In this document: in pieces, positions 1 through 10,129 of the stretch | How positions within the stretch are numbered: the first letter of the stretch is position 1 | Layout: each line of letters opens with the position of its first letter | NCBI RefSeq assembly: GCF_000429865.1 | Contig: NZ_KE386978.1 | Location: 260,763 to 324,762 of the forward strand | DNA from: Cucumibacter marinus DSM 18995 | GTDB lineage: Bacteria; Pseudomonadota; Alphaproteobacteria; Rhizobiales; Devosiaceae | DNA: 64,000 nucleotides | Direction of reading: 5' to 3' | Notes under the pieces: generated by a model | Told to the model about the DNA's origin: nothing | The model's database searches: none | The model's input: the letters and a program-made list of their open reading frames with translations, nothing else | Made by a program: the position numbers and the translations under genes

Positions 1-1148
1 ATGATCTGGTCCTTGTCCATTTGCGGCGCGCGCTTGATCACTTCCGCCAGCGCATGGGCCGGTTCGAGCGCGGGAATGATCCCCTCGAGCCGGGTCAGGG
101 CCTGGAACGCATCGAGCGCCTCGGTATCTGTGATCGGCACATAATCGACGCGGCCGGTGTCACGGAGCCAGGAATGCTCCGGGCCGATGCCCGGATAATC
201 GAGACCGGCGGAAATCGAGTGGCCTTCGAGAATCTGTCCATCCGCGTCCTGCAGGAGATAGGTGCGGTTGCCATGCAGTACGCCGGGCTTGCCGGCGCTC
301 AGTGACGCGCAATGCTCATCGCCCTCAAGGCCCTTGCCGCCCGCCTCGACACCGACGATCTGAACCTCGGAATCGTCGAGGAACGGATGGAACAGGCCGA
401 TGGCGTTGGAGCCGCCGCCAACACAGGCAACGACCATGTCCGGCAGCCGGTCTTCCGCCTCAAGGATCTGTTCGCGCGCCTCGGTGCCGATGACCGACTG
501 GAAGTCGCGCACCATTTCCGGATAGGGGTGCGGGCCGGCGGCGGTGCCGATCAGATAGTAGGTCGAATCGACATTGGTGACCCAGTCGCGCAGGGCCTCG
601 TTCATCGCGTCCTTGAGCGTGCCGTGACCGGCTTCGACCGGTATGACCTCGGCGCCCAGCAGCTTCATGCGGAACACGTTGGGGGCCTGCCGCTCGATAT
701 CGGTGGCGCCCATATAGACCACGCAAGGCAGGCCGAACCGCGCGCAGACCGTGGCCGTCGCCACCCCGTGCTGACCGGCACCGGTCTCGGCGATGATGCG
801 GGTCTTGCCCATGCGCCTGGCCAGCAGGATCTGCCCCAGGCAGTTGTTGATCTTGTGCGAACCGGTGTGGTTGAGCTCGTCTCGCTTGAAATAAACCTTG
901 GCGCCGCCCAGCTCCTCGGTCAGCCGCTCTGCGAAATAGAGCGGCGACGGCCGGCCGGTATAATGCTTGCCGAGATATTCGAGCTCCTCGATGAAGGCCG
1001 GGTCAGCCTTGGCATCCTTATAGGCGGCCTCGAGTTCGAGGATCAGCGGCATCAGGGTTTCGGCGACGAAACGGCCGCCGAACAGGCCAAAACGGCCACG
1101 CTCGTCGGGCCCGTTGCGCAGGCTGTTGGTTCCCAGTTCACGGTTCAT
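1..1148 (-). CDS. trpB: tryptophan synthase beta chain (3' end outside window)
   Basis: PLP enzyme that condenses indole with serine in the last step of tryptophan synthesis, as the beta part of the cytoplasmic alpha2-beta2 complex. About 382 codons are visible; the C-terminal roughly 20 residues lie beyond the left edge. The N-terminus [20 protein letters not shown], the PLP-lysine motif [12 protein letters not shown] (Lys99) and the phosphate-binding GGGSNAIG are all present. The start ATG overlaps the trpF stop (ATGA), so the two are translationally coupled. trpA is expected just outside the window. Identification is secure. Confidence 0.97.
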   Translation of the reverse strand, partial: MNRELGTNSLRNGPDERGRFGLFGGRFVAETLMPLILELEAAYKDAKADPAFIEELEYLGKHYTGRPSPLYFAERLTEELGGAKVYFKRDELNHTGSHKINNCLGQILLARRMGKTRIIAETGAGQHGVATATVCARFGLPCVVYMGATDIERQAPNVFRMKLLGAEVIPVEAGHGTLKDAMNEALRDWVTNVDSTYYLIGTAAGPHPYPEMVRDFQSVIGTEAREQILEAEDRLPDMVVACVGGGSNAIGLFHPFLDDSEVQIVGVEAGGKGLEGDEHCASLSAGKPGVLHGNRTYLLQDADGQILEGHSISAGLDYPGIGPEHSWLRDTGRVDYVPITDTEALDAFQALTRLEGIIPALEPAHALAEVIKRAPQMDKDQI

Positions 1149-1831
1149 AACGCTTCCGCCTTCCTCGCATCGGTCGGTTCAAGGGCCGCTTCGGCGCTGC
1201 GGACGGCAGCCATGAAGGCCCTCATCAATTCGTGGTCCTTGATCCCTTTTTCGCGCTCGAGCGCGGAGGAGAGATCGAGGCCGAAGGGTCTGACCATCTC
1301 GATCGCCTCGCCCACATTGGTGAGGCTCAAGCCTCCTGCAAGCATGAAGTCGAGATCGGGGTCAACGTTTTCCAGCAGCCCCCAGTCGAAAACATTGCCA
1401 TGGCCGCCCGGCCGGTCAGCACCCTTGGGCGGCTTGGCATCGAGCAGCAGCCGGTCTGCGACCGTCGCATAATCGGGCATCGGCTCGAGGTCGGCAGCTT
1501 CGCCCACCTTGATGGCCTTCATCACCTTGAGCCCGGATTGGTCGCGGATTTCGGTAACACGCGCGGGCGTTTCGTCGCCATGCAATTGCAGCCAGTCGGG
1601 GCGCAGGGCGGCGACTTCGGCGACCAAGGCATCATCCGGGTTCACCAGCAGCACGCAGCTCTCAGCCCTGTCGCGGGTGGCTTCGACCAGCGCGCCGATA
1701 TCGGCAAGCGGCAGCGCGCGCGGGCTTTTCGGAAATTGCATGAAGCCGACCATATCGACACCGAGCGCGACGGCAAGATCGAGATCGGCCGGGGTCTTCA
1801 ACCCGCAATATTTGATCGTCAGGGCCATCAT
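1145..1831 (-). CDS. trpF: phosphoribosylanthranilate isomerase
   Basis: A 228-residue TIM-barrel enzyme that converts N-(5-phosphoribosyl)anthranilate to the ribulose form (CdRP) in tryptophan synthesis. The N-terminal [18 protein letters not shown] carries the catalytic Cys, and LQLHGDETP and [12 protein letters not shown] are family signatures. The start is one of two adjacent Met codons ([10 protein letters not shown]) behind a GAGGGC-like ribosome site. The stop overlaps the trpB start. lapA lies 36 bases upstream on the same strand, which fits one transcript lapA-trpF-trpB. Length is normal for the family. Confidence 0.96.
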   Translation of the reverse strand: MMALTIKYCGLKTPADLDLAVALGVDMVGFMQFPKSPRALPLADIGALVEATRDRAESCVLLVNPDDALVAEVAALRPDWLQLHGDETPARVTEIRDQSGLKVMKAIKVGEAADLEPMPDYATVADRLLLDAKPPKGADRPGGHGNVFDWGLLENVDPDLDFMLAGGLSLTNVGEAIEMVRPFGLDLSSALEREKGIKDHELMRAFMAAVRSAEAALEPTDARKAEAL

Positions 1832-1867
1832 GCCCTCGCTGGGAAGTTCAGGAACGGAAGGGGTTGT

Positions 1868-2218
1868 TTACTCTTCCTGCTCGCTTTCGAGCAAGCCGAG
1901 AGTGTCGTTCTGACGCTGGTCGCGCCTCATGCTTTCGGCTTTTTCCCGCCAGCTCTCGGCTTCGCGGCGATAGCTGCGCTCGGCCTTTCTGTGCCGGCCC
2001 TGTCCGAACCAGTCGCCAATCCCGCCCAATAGGACGCCGACAACCAGGGTCGCATAGACCAGAAGAAACAGCGGCATCTCGAACGGCGCGATCAGGGGAG
2101 CATCGGGCGCAATAGGATCGAGCCCCACCGCCACGGTGTGGCGATTGGCCAGTGCGAACACAACCAGAATGATGCCAAGCGGCACCAGGACCAGCCAGCC
2201 CACAACGCGTTTCCACAT
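1868..2218 (-). CDS. lapA: LapA-domain (DUF1049) inner-membrane protein
   Basis: A 116-residue protein with two membrane segments (about residues 6-24 and 48-68) followed by a charged cytoplasmic tail rich in Arg and Glu that is probably helical. This matches the lipopolysaccharide-assembly protein A domain. In E. coli LapA works with LapB in controlling LPS synthesis; here only the domain and topology are seen, so the role is inferred. It lies between ihfB (29-base gap) and trpF and is probably co-transcribed with both. The order ihfB-lapA-trpF recurs in Rhizobiales, in my recollection. Confidence 0.8.
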   Translation of the reverse strand: MWKRVVGWLVLVPLGIILVVFALANRHTVAVGLDPIAPDAPLIAPFEMPLFLLVYATLVVGVLLGGIGDWFGQGRHRKAERSYRREAESWREKAESMRRDQRQNDTLGLLESEQEE

Positions 2219-2247
2219 ATCAAACCCCTGCCTGCCTGGCGCGAGCG

Positions 2248-2526
2248 CTATTTGTTGAGGCGCTCGCGGATCTCCTTGCCGGCCTTGAACTGGGGCACGT
2301 GCTTTTCCGCCACGGCGACCTGTTCGCCGGTTCGGGGGTTCCGCCCCATACGGGCGGGACGGTTTTTCACCGAGAAAGCACCGAAACCGCGCAATTCGAC
2401 ACGGTCTCCACGCGCCAGCGCGCCTGTGATTTCATCGAGGATCGCATTGACGATATTTTCAACGTCCCGTTGAAACAGATGCGGGTTTTCCTCGGCGAGT
2501 TTCTGGATGAGTTCGGACTTAATCAT
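2248..2526 (-). CDS. ihfB: integration host factor subunit beta
   Basis: A 92-residue DNA-bending protein that pairs with IHF-alpha and binds the minor groove at specific sites. The start [15 protein letters not shown], the core [15 protein letters not shown] and the beta-arm signature [13 protein letters not shown], with the conserved Pro that intercalates DNA, identify it. Length is typical (92-100). It follows sppA after 50 bases on the same strand, an arrangement conserved in this order. IHF often assists sigma-54 promoters; rpoN also lies in this window. Confidence 0.95.
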   Translation of the reverse strand: MIKSELIQKLAEENPHLFQRDVENIVNAILDEITGALARGDRVELRGFGAFSVKNRPARMGRNPRTGEQVAVAEKHVPQFKAGKEIRERLNK

Positions 2527-2576
2527 ACCGGCCTCCCTAATCTGACGCTAACTCTCTGAGAGATCGCGCAGATTGG

Positions 2577-3563
2577 CTAACGTGAAGGGTGCCAAACCGA
2601 TTGCAGGCCGTCAAGCGCGGTATAGTCCTCGCCCCTTACCCCCAACCATTGCGCAACCCCAGCGAGCGCCTGAATGCGGAAGGCCTCAAGCGGACCAGGG
2701 GGCAGTGGATAATGTGTGAGTACCGGCAGACCCTGCGGCACCTGGCGCTCTTCGGCCAGCCAGTCGAGAGCCTCGATCTCGCCACCAATGGCGTCAATCA
2801 ACTTTTCCTGAACCGCCATCTGGCCGGTCATGACACGCCCGTCGGCCAGCGCCAGAACGGCATCGCGGTCGAGCCCGCGGCGCTCTGCGACAAGATCCAC
2901 AAACCAGTCATAGCCATCATCGACCACCGCCTGCAGGCTGCGGCGGACGGCAGGGCTCATCGGTTCGTCGGGTTCGGGTTCGGCCTTGAGCGGGCCGGTC
3001 GCCACCTTGTCGAGATCGATGCCGATGGTGTCGAGCAAACGCGAGGCGTCAACATGACGGAACAGGACGCCGATCGACCCCACCACCGCCAGGCGGCGGG
3101 TGAAGCTGCGGTCGGCAGCAATCGCAGTCATATAGGCCGCCGACGCCCCGGTCTGGTTGATCACGGCAACGACCGGTTTGGTTTCGGCCACCGCGCGCAG
3201 GCCCTCATAGAGCTCCTCGCCGCCGGCGGTCGCCCCGCCGCCACTATCGATATCGACGATCACGGCCTTGACCTGATCCATCTGCGCGAGCGCGCGAATG
3301 CTTTCGCGGCGCGCCCGGTCGGGCATGATGGTGCCGGTCACCGAAATGCGCGCGATATGGTCGCGGTCGATCGGATCGCCAAAGGTGCCCAGCGCACGTC
3401 CCGCGAAGGCGAGAATGGCGATGGCGATGGCGATACCGGCAACGACACGCCAGCGCCGGCGCGACGCGCGCAGGTCGCGCCGCATCATGATCTCGTCGAG
3501 GGTGCGCGTCTCGGGCGCTGAACCGGATGGTGTGGCCCCACCTGTTGGTTGCGTGTCGCTCAT
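2577..3563 (-). CDS. sppA: signal peptide peptidase SppA (short, 36K type)
   Basis: A 328-residue membrane-bound serine protease of the S49 family that degrades cleaved signal peptides. One membrane segment lies near residues 40-58, after a basic stretch. The Ser-Lys dyad is visible as Ser141 in NQTGASAAYM and Lys193 in ATGPLKAEPEPDEPMS. This is the single-domain form rather than the fused 67-kDa E. coli form. I chose the MSDTQ start because GGAAGG lies just upstream; an ATG four codons earlier is the alternative. It probably shares a transcript with ihfB and lapA downstream. Confidence 0.92.
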   Translation of the reverse strand: MSDTQPTGGATPSGSAPETRTLDEIMMRRDLRASRRRWRVVAGIAIAIAILAFAGRALGTFGDPIDRDHIARISVTGTIMPDRARRESIRALAQMDQVKAVIVDIDSGGGATAGGEELYEGLRAVAETKPVVAVINQTGASAAYMTAIAADRSFTRRLAVVGSIGVLFRHVDASRLLDTIGIDLDKVATGPLKAEPEPDEPMSPAVRRSLQAVVDDGYDWFVDLVAERRGLDRDAVLALADGRVMTGQMAVQEKLIDAIGGEIEALDWLAEERQVPQGLPVLTHYPLPPGPLEAFRIQALAGVAQWLGVRGEDYTALDGLQSVWHPSR

Positions 3564-3665
3564 ATTGCCTTCCATCGCCGCTTCGCCATTCCCTTAGCGG
3601 GAATTGGCGGGAGGCGAAACCGCAAAGCGGGGAGACGCGACGCCGCACATCCCCTCGGGCAAACG

Positions 3666-3698
3666 AAAAGGGCGGCCCGAAGGCCGCCCTTGTTTTTT
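3666..3698. terminator. bidirectional-looking intrinsic terminator behind rpsA
   Basis: A 9-bp perfect stem, AGGGCGGCC / GGCCGCCCT, with a CGAA loop at 3669-3690, flanked by TTTT on the minus strand and a T-rich run (TGTTTTTT) on the plus strand. It sits about 50 bases beyond the rpsA stop and should end rpsA transcription before sppA. Confidence 0.8.
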
Positions 3699-3700
3699 GG

Positions 3701-3760
3701 TCGTGAGGCCTGAACGGCCTACTTGTTTTGTCGTGAAGCCTTGGCGGCTTACTTGTCGTC
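3701..3760. repeat. 30-bp direct duplication of the rpsA 3' end
   Basis: Bases 3701-3730 and 3731-3760 form two adjacent 30-base units, 22 of 30 positions identical. Each unit holds a small hairpin (AGGCC/GGCCT and AAGCC/GGCTT) and, on the minus strand, the codons for Lys-stop. The second unit includes the real last codons of rpsA. It looks like a tandem duplication of the gene end that has since drifted. Confidence 0.7.
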
Positions 3761-5455
3761 TTCGTCGTCGCGGCCCTTGAGCGCAGCGCCGAGGATGTCC
3801 CCGAGCGATGCACCGGAATCGGACGAGCCGTACTGTGCGACCGCTTCCTTCTCCTCGGCGATTTCCAGCGCCTTGATGGAGAGGGTGATGCGGCGGGTCT
3901 TCTTGTCGAACTGGACGACGCGGGCGTCGACCTTTTCGCCGGCAGCGAAGCGTTCGGGACGCTGATCGCCACGGTCACGGCTGAGATCCGAGCGCTTGAT
4001 GAACGCAGTCATCTCGGTGTCGCCGACCTGGACCTCGATACCGCCGTCCTTGACCGCGGTCACGGTGCAGGTGATGACGGCGCCCTTGCGGATGCCCGAA
4101 GAGGCTTCCTCGAAGGCTTCCGAGCCAAGCTGCTTGATGCCGAGCGAAATACGCTCCTTGTCGACATCGATGTCGAGCACCACAGCCTTGACGACGTCGC
4201 CACGGTTGTAGTCCTCAAGCGCTTCTTCGCCCTGACGGTTCCAGTCGAGATCGGAAAGGTGGACCATGCCGTCCACATCGCCGTCGAGACCGATGAACAG
4301 ACCGAACTCGGTCTTGTTCTTGACCTCGCCCTCGACTTCGGTGCCGATCGGGTGGCTGGCCGCGAACGCATCCCAGGGATTGTCGAGGCACTGCTTGAGA
4401 CCGAGCGAGATGCGGCGCTTTTCCGGATCGACCTCGAGCACCATCACTTCCACTTCCTGAGAGGTGGAGACGATCTTGCCCGGATGGACGTTCTTCTTGG
4501 TCCAGCTCATTTCGGAAACGTGGATCAGGCCTTCGATGCCCGGCTCCAGTTCCACGAATGCACCATAATCGGTGATGTTGGTCACCCGGCCAGTGAACTT
4601 GGCGCCCACCGGATACTTGGCTTCGATGCCTTCCCACGGGTCGGCCTGAAGCTGCTTCATGCCCAGGGAGATACGGTGGCTCTCCTGGTTGACGCGGATG
4701 ATCTGCACCTTGATGGTCTCGCCGATCGAGAGAACCTCGGTCGGGTGATTGACGCGGCGCCAGGCGATGTCGGTGACGTGCAGAAGCCCGTCAATACCGC
4801 CAAGGTCAACGAACGCACCGTAATCGGTGATGTTCTTGACCACACCTTCGACGACCTGACCCTCTTCGAGCTGCTGGACGATTTCCGAACGCTGCTCGGC
4901 ACGGCTCTCTTCGAGAACGGCACGGCGCGAGACGACGATGTTGCCGCGGCGCTTGTCCATCTTCAGGATCTGGAAGGGCTGCGGCACGTTCATCAGCGGG
5001 GTGATGTCGCGGATCGGCCGGATATCGACCTGGGAACGCGGCAGGAAGGCAATCGCGCCGTCGAGATCGACGGTGAAGCCACCCTTGACCTGGTTGAAGA
5101 TCTGGCCTTCGACCTTTTCGTTCTTTTCGTAAAGGGCCTCGAGACGGACCCAGCTTTCTTCGCGGCGGGCCTTCTCGCGGCTCAGTACCGCTTCGCCCAT
5201 CGCGTTTTCAACGCGGTCGACATAAACTTCGACATCGGAACCGACATCGAGAGTGCCGTCACGGCCAGCGGCGCCGAATTCCTTCAGCGGCACGCGGCCT
5301 TCGGTCTTGAGACCAACGTCGATCACCGCAAGATCCTTTTCGATCGCGACGATCTTGCCTTTGACAACGGTGCCTTCAAGCGGCTCGTTGTCCTGGAAAC
5401 TTTCCATGAGCAGGGCTTCGAAATCTTCCTTCAAAGCCTGTTGCGTTTCAGCCAT
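3749..5455 (-). CDS. rpsA: 30S ribosomal protein S1
   Basis: A 568-residue RNA-binding protein of the small ribosomal subunit that binds mRNA near the start site. Six S1 (OB-fold) repeats can be followed through motifs such as ITDYGAFVDLGGIDGLLHV, ITDYGAFVELEPGIEGLIHV and KTEFGLFIGLDGDVDGMVHL. The length is normal for alphaproteobacteria. The start is MAETQQALKEDFEALL, preceded by CAGGAG at good spacing; an upstream in-frame ATG would add 27 unlike residues and is rejected. It lies downstream of cmk, as in many bacteria, with a 192-base gap for its own promoter, and ends at a strong terminator. Confidence 0.97.
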   Translation of the reverse strand: MAETQQALKEDFEALLMESFQDNEPLEGTVVKGKIVAIEKDLAVIDVGLKTEGRVPLKEFGAAGRDGTLDVGSDVEVYVDRVENAMGEAVLSREKARREESWVRLEALYEKNEKVEGQIFNQVKGGFTVDLDGAIAFLPRSQVDIRPIRDITPLMNVPQPFQILKMDKRRGNIVVSRRAVLEESRAEQRSEIVQQLEEGQVVEGVVKNITDYGAFVDLGGIDGLLHVTDIAWRRVNHPTEVLSIGETIKVQIIRVNQESHRISLGMKQLQADPWEGIEAKYPVGAKFTGRVTNITDYGAFVELEPGIEGLIHVSEMSWTKKNVHPGKIVSTSQEVEVMVLEVDPEKRRISLGLKQCLDNPWDAFAASHPIGTEVEGEVKNKTEFGLFIGLDGDVDGMVHLSDLDWNRQGEEALEDYNRGDVVKAVVLDIDVDKERISLGIKQLGSEAFEEASSGIRKGAVITCTVTAVKDGGIEVQVGDTEMTAFIKRSDLSRDRGDQRPERFAAGEKVDARVVQFDKKTRRITLSIKALEIAEEKEAVAQYGSSDSGASLGDILGAALKGRDDEDDK

Positions 5456-5647
5456 GTGAACTCCTGGTTCGCGCCTTGGTTCGAGTGTTGGAAACGCCCA
5501 CAAACGGGAAATGCCCAAATACCGGTCACCCGGCATTCGGCGCGAGGGGCATTACAGCCCGCCTGTCAGCGATAGATCCCGCGCCGTGCCAACCATTCTG
5601 GCCGATCGTGTGCGCATCGCGGCAAGGTTTGGATTTGACGGTCCCGG

Positions 5648-7674
<2,027 letters not shown>

Positions 7675-7821
7675 TTAGCATGCAGGTGCCAAAATGCAAA
7701 GTCGGGCCGGATCGCCTGCCTTTACCGCATTTTTGGGTTTGACAGAGACAAATCGAATCCGTAACCCAACCCACCACATTCAATCGCGCGACGCGCTCAA
7801 CAACTGGCTGAGGAAGCAACA

Positions 7822-8238
7822 TTGGCCAAGACCGACCGTGGAACCAAGCGCCACTGCCTGAACTGCGGGTCCAAATTCTACGATCTCAATCGGGACCCGA
7901 TCGTGTGCCCTGTCTGCGGGACGCCGTTTGAGGTTGCGACCGCCAAGGCCAGCCCGGCCAAGGCGCGCAAGGAAGAAGTCGTAGAAAAAGAGACCGTCGA
8001 GGAAGAAGAACCCGTCACCACCACGACCGGGCCGGAAGTGATATCGCTCGATGAAGCCGGTGCCGGTGACGATGGCGACGACGACGATGATGACGACACC
8101 GACAACATCCCGGATGTGGATGATGTCGACGATGTCGATGATCTCGGCGACGATGACGACGACACCTTCCTTGAAGACGATGATGAAGACGACGGCATCG
8201 GCATCGACGTGCCCGTCGACAAGGACGACGAAACCTGA
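7822..8238 (+). CDS. TIGR02300 / FYDLN-acid family protein
   Basis: A 138-residue protein starting with a zinc-ribbon-like head (HCLNCGSKFYDLNRDPIVCPVCGT, four Cys in two CxxC pairs; residues about 11-34) followed by a long, extremely acidic, low-complexity tail with runs of Asp. The FYDLN string names the alphaproteobacterial family, whose function is not established. It starts at TTG behind GAGGAAG. Divergent from aroA and upstream of tRNA-Ala, a recurring place in Rhizobiales. The acidic tail could bind basic protein or act as a nucleic-acid mimic; that is speculation. Confidence 0.9.
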   Translation: MAKTDRGTKRHCLNCGSKFYDLNRDPIVCPVCGTPFEVATAKASPAKARKEEVVEKETVEEEEPVTTTTGPEVISLDEAGAGDDGDDDDDDDTDNIPDVDDVDDVDDLGDDDDDTFLEDDDEDDGIGIDVPVDKDDET

Positions 8239-8333
8239 TCGCAGGGGCCGGCAGCCGCCTCCTGGCGGGTGCGACCGCCGGTCACATTTTTAGGCTTGCG
8301 TCCGAGGCCGGACCTCATTAGGTTCCGGCGCGC

Positions 8334-8348
8334 TGGCACCGGGGTTGC
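8334..8348 (+). promoter_or_regulatory. sigma-54-like -24/-12 element before tRNA-Ala
   Basis: TGGCAC at 8334-8339, five bases, then TTGC at 8345-8348 matches the RpoN consensus TGGCAC-N5-TTGC exactly. A start about 12 bases downstream would give a roughly 55-base leader to the tRNA. No activator site is evident and the DNA is GC-rich, so chance is possible. Confidence 0.3.
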
Positions 8349-8413
8349 CCGGTCCGGCACACTGGGCAGGGGCGATCCCCTGCTGATACCCGATCCGGAA
8401 ACCGGATCATGAT

Positions 8414-8489
8414 GGGGCCATAGCTCAGCTGGGAGAGCGCCTGCATGGCATGCAGGAGGTCAGCGGTTCGATCCCGCTTGGCTCCACCA
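8414..8489 (+). tRNA. tRNA-Ala (anticodon GGC)
   Basis: A 76-base cloverleaf with encoded CCA. The acceptor stem GGGGCCA pairs with TGGCTCC (one G-T); the D arm is AGCTCAGCTGGGAGAGC; the anticodon stem CCTGC/GCAGG encloses ATGGCAT with GGC at positions 34-36, which reads Ala GCC/GCU codons; the T arm contains GGTTCGATCC. It stands alone between the FYDLN-acid gene and fnrL. Confidence 0.95.
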
Positions 8490-8639
8490 AACTACTTCTT
8501 CGCAGCATCATGAATTTCTGGCGCGGCTCTGCGGTCGACCCGGCTTTTGCTTGCCGATTCTGGTTTTGGTTAAATACCCAGAACGCGTACGCGGCAATTT
8601 ACGCCTCGATTTCCTGAGACCGTTTGTTATGGTCCACCC

Positions 8640-9371
8640 ATGAGCGAGAGACGCAAAGACATCCACAATTCGGACATTCCTGTGGTCTGCCGAAGCTGCG
8701 AGGCCCGGCACAACGGGATTTGCGGCGCGCTCGATCCGGGGGAACTCAGCCAGCTCGCCAAGCATACCCGCATGGCCCGGCATTCCTCGGGCAGCGAACT
8801 TGTGGGCGACGAAGAAGAGGTCACCTCCTATGCGAGCGTGATGAAGGGCGTCGTCAAGCTCACCAAGGTGCTCAAGGATGGCCGCCAGCAGGTTGTCGGG
8901 CTGCAGTTCGCGCCGGATTTCCTGGGCCGGATCTTCGGGCATGAAAGCCATGTGAACGCCGAGGCGGCGTCGGATGTGGATCTATGTCACGTGCCCAAAT
9001 CGGCACTCGAATCGATGATGAAGGAAAACCCGGCGCTCGAGCACAGGCTGATGCAGCAGGTGTTACGCGAGCTCGACGAGGCCCGCGACTGGATGGTGAC
9101 GCTGGGGCGCAAGACCGCGGCTGAAAAGGTTTCCAGCTTTCTTTACCTGATCGCCACGCATATGGACCCGGCCATCGACGCGCAGGGGCGGAAAAGTGCG
9201 ACATTCGACCTGCCATTGTCGCGGGCCGATATTGCCGATTTTCTCGGCCTGACCATCGAGACCGTCTCGCGCCAGATGACCAAATTGCGGTCTGATAATG
9301 TGATCGAGGTCACCAATAACCGCCATGTCGTGGTGCCGGATCTCGAGCGGCTCGAGCTGCGCTGCGGCTGA
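8640..9371 (+). CDS. fnrL: FnrL/FnrN-type oxygen-sensing Crp/Fnr regulator
   Basis: A 243-residue activator with a cyclic-nucleotide-like sensor domain and a C-terminal winged helix. Cysteines at 17, 20 and 28 (CRSCEARHNGIC, spacing C-x2-C-x7-C) plus Cys116 (DVDLCHVPK) fit a [4Fe-4S] cluster as in FnrL/FnrN. The recognition helix TIETVSRQMTKL has the E-SR signature that reads TTGAT-N4-ATCAA. The gene sits 750 bases before the cbb3 oxidase operon, whose promoters carry such boxes, so it is the likely direct regulator. It could also be named fixK-like; the Cys set favours FNR type. Confidence 0.93.
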   Translation: MSERRKDIHNSDIPVVCRSCEARHNGICGALDPGELSQLAKHTRMARHSSGSELVGDEEEVTSYASVMKGVVKLTKVLKDGRQQVVGLQFAPDFLGRIFGHESHVNAEAASDVDLCHVPKSALESMMKENPALEHRLMQQVLRELDEARDWMVTLGRKTAAEKVSSFLYLIATHMDPAIDAQGRKSATFDLPLSRADIADFLGLTIETVSRQMTKLRSDNVIEVTNNRHVVVPDLERLELRCG

Positions 9372-9396
9372 ACCGCAGGCGCAGTCAGTTCTCGCC

Positions 9397-9894
9397 CTAT
9401 TCGATGGCCCAGCGTTCGCGCCAATCACCGCCGGTGGCGTTGTGATTGTCGTTTGACTGTACCAGCGCCGGCCACAGCACATCTCGTTCCATGGCGATGT
9501 GGCGGCGCAGACCTTCGAAGAACCCCCTGAGCACATATCCAAGCGCGTCGGGCGAGAGGTTCGCTTCGCCTTCTCCGAGCTCGAACAAGGCCAGCTGCAC
9601 TTCTTCGGCCAGGTACTGGTCGGAGCAATGATCGAGCTTGAGGTGTTCGATCATGCGATGGATGACCGGATCGCGGGCACCGCGCTCCAGCTCGGGAAAC
9701 ACGACCTCTTCCTCCAGAGCGTGCCAACGCTGCATGAGGGTTCCAAGCGCCCGCGCGGTGCGAACGCAGCGTTGCCGATCGACACTATCGGGCAGGGAAT
9801 CGGCGATCTCCTCCAGCGCCGTGCACAATGCGTCCTGTTCCGCATGTGCCTGCGCTAGTCGATCCAACATCTCGATTTTCGACTCACCGGTCAT
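9397..9894 (-). CDS. hemerythrin HHE-domain protein
   Basis: A probable four-helix di-iron protein for oxygen, NO or iron chemistry. Ligand-type motifs RWHALEEEVVFPELER, MIEHLKLDHC and RRHIAMERDVLWPAL give the spaced His/Glu set. Two starts are possible: MTGESKIEM at 9894 (165 residues, chosen) or MFNFELATL at 10005 (202 residues). The longer form would leave only about 20 bases to the FNR box at 10024-10037, while the shorter fits a class-II promoter from that box on the minus strand. Divergent from ccoN and tail-to-tail with fnrL, so a role under low oxygen or nitrosative stress is inferred. Confidence 0.75.
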   Translation of the reverse strand: MTGESKIEMLDRLAQAHAEQDALCTALEEIADSLPDSVDRQRCVRTARALGTLMQRWHALEEEVVFPELERGARDPVIHRMIEHLKLDHCSDQYLAEEVQLALFELGEGEANLSPDALGYVLRGFFEGLRRHIAMERDVLWPALVQSNDNHNATGGDWRERWAIE

Positions 9895-10023
9895 GCCCTT
9901 TTGGTCCTGGCTGCTATTCTCATACTGATTCGTGGCCCCGCTTGCGGCATTGAGACCGGGTGTTCGGATCACCGCCGCCAGGGTTGCGAGTTCGAAGTTG
10001 AACATGGCCGGACCGGTGCGACC

Positions 10024-10037
10024 TTGATCTGGGTCAA
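10024..10037. promoter_or_regulatory. FNR/FixK box, ccoN-hemerythrin divergent region
   Basis: TTGATCTGGGTCAA, one mismatch from the palindrome TTGAT-N4-ATCAA. If placed at -41.5, the plus-strand start would be near 10072, a 58-base leader to ccoN. The same spacing on the minus strand gives a start near 9989, upstream of the shorter hemerythrin start. It may serve both directions. Confidence 0.8.
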
Positions 10038-10129
10038 AGCACCCGGAGGCAGTCCGGCTTAGGAAGACATGCAATTGAGGCGAGGCGGACCGATTCACGC
10101 GAACCGGGCCGCCCCATTGGGGATTAGCC

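Noticed and set aside
41-1472. plus-strand frames opposite trpB and trpF
   Set aside because: trpB and trpF show intact catalytic motifs; the opposite frames are compositional shadows.
8264-8290. terminator behind the FYDLN-acid gene
   Set aside because: Only a 5-bp stem (GGCGG/CCGCC) with a T-run offset by several bases; too weak to annotate.
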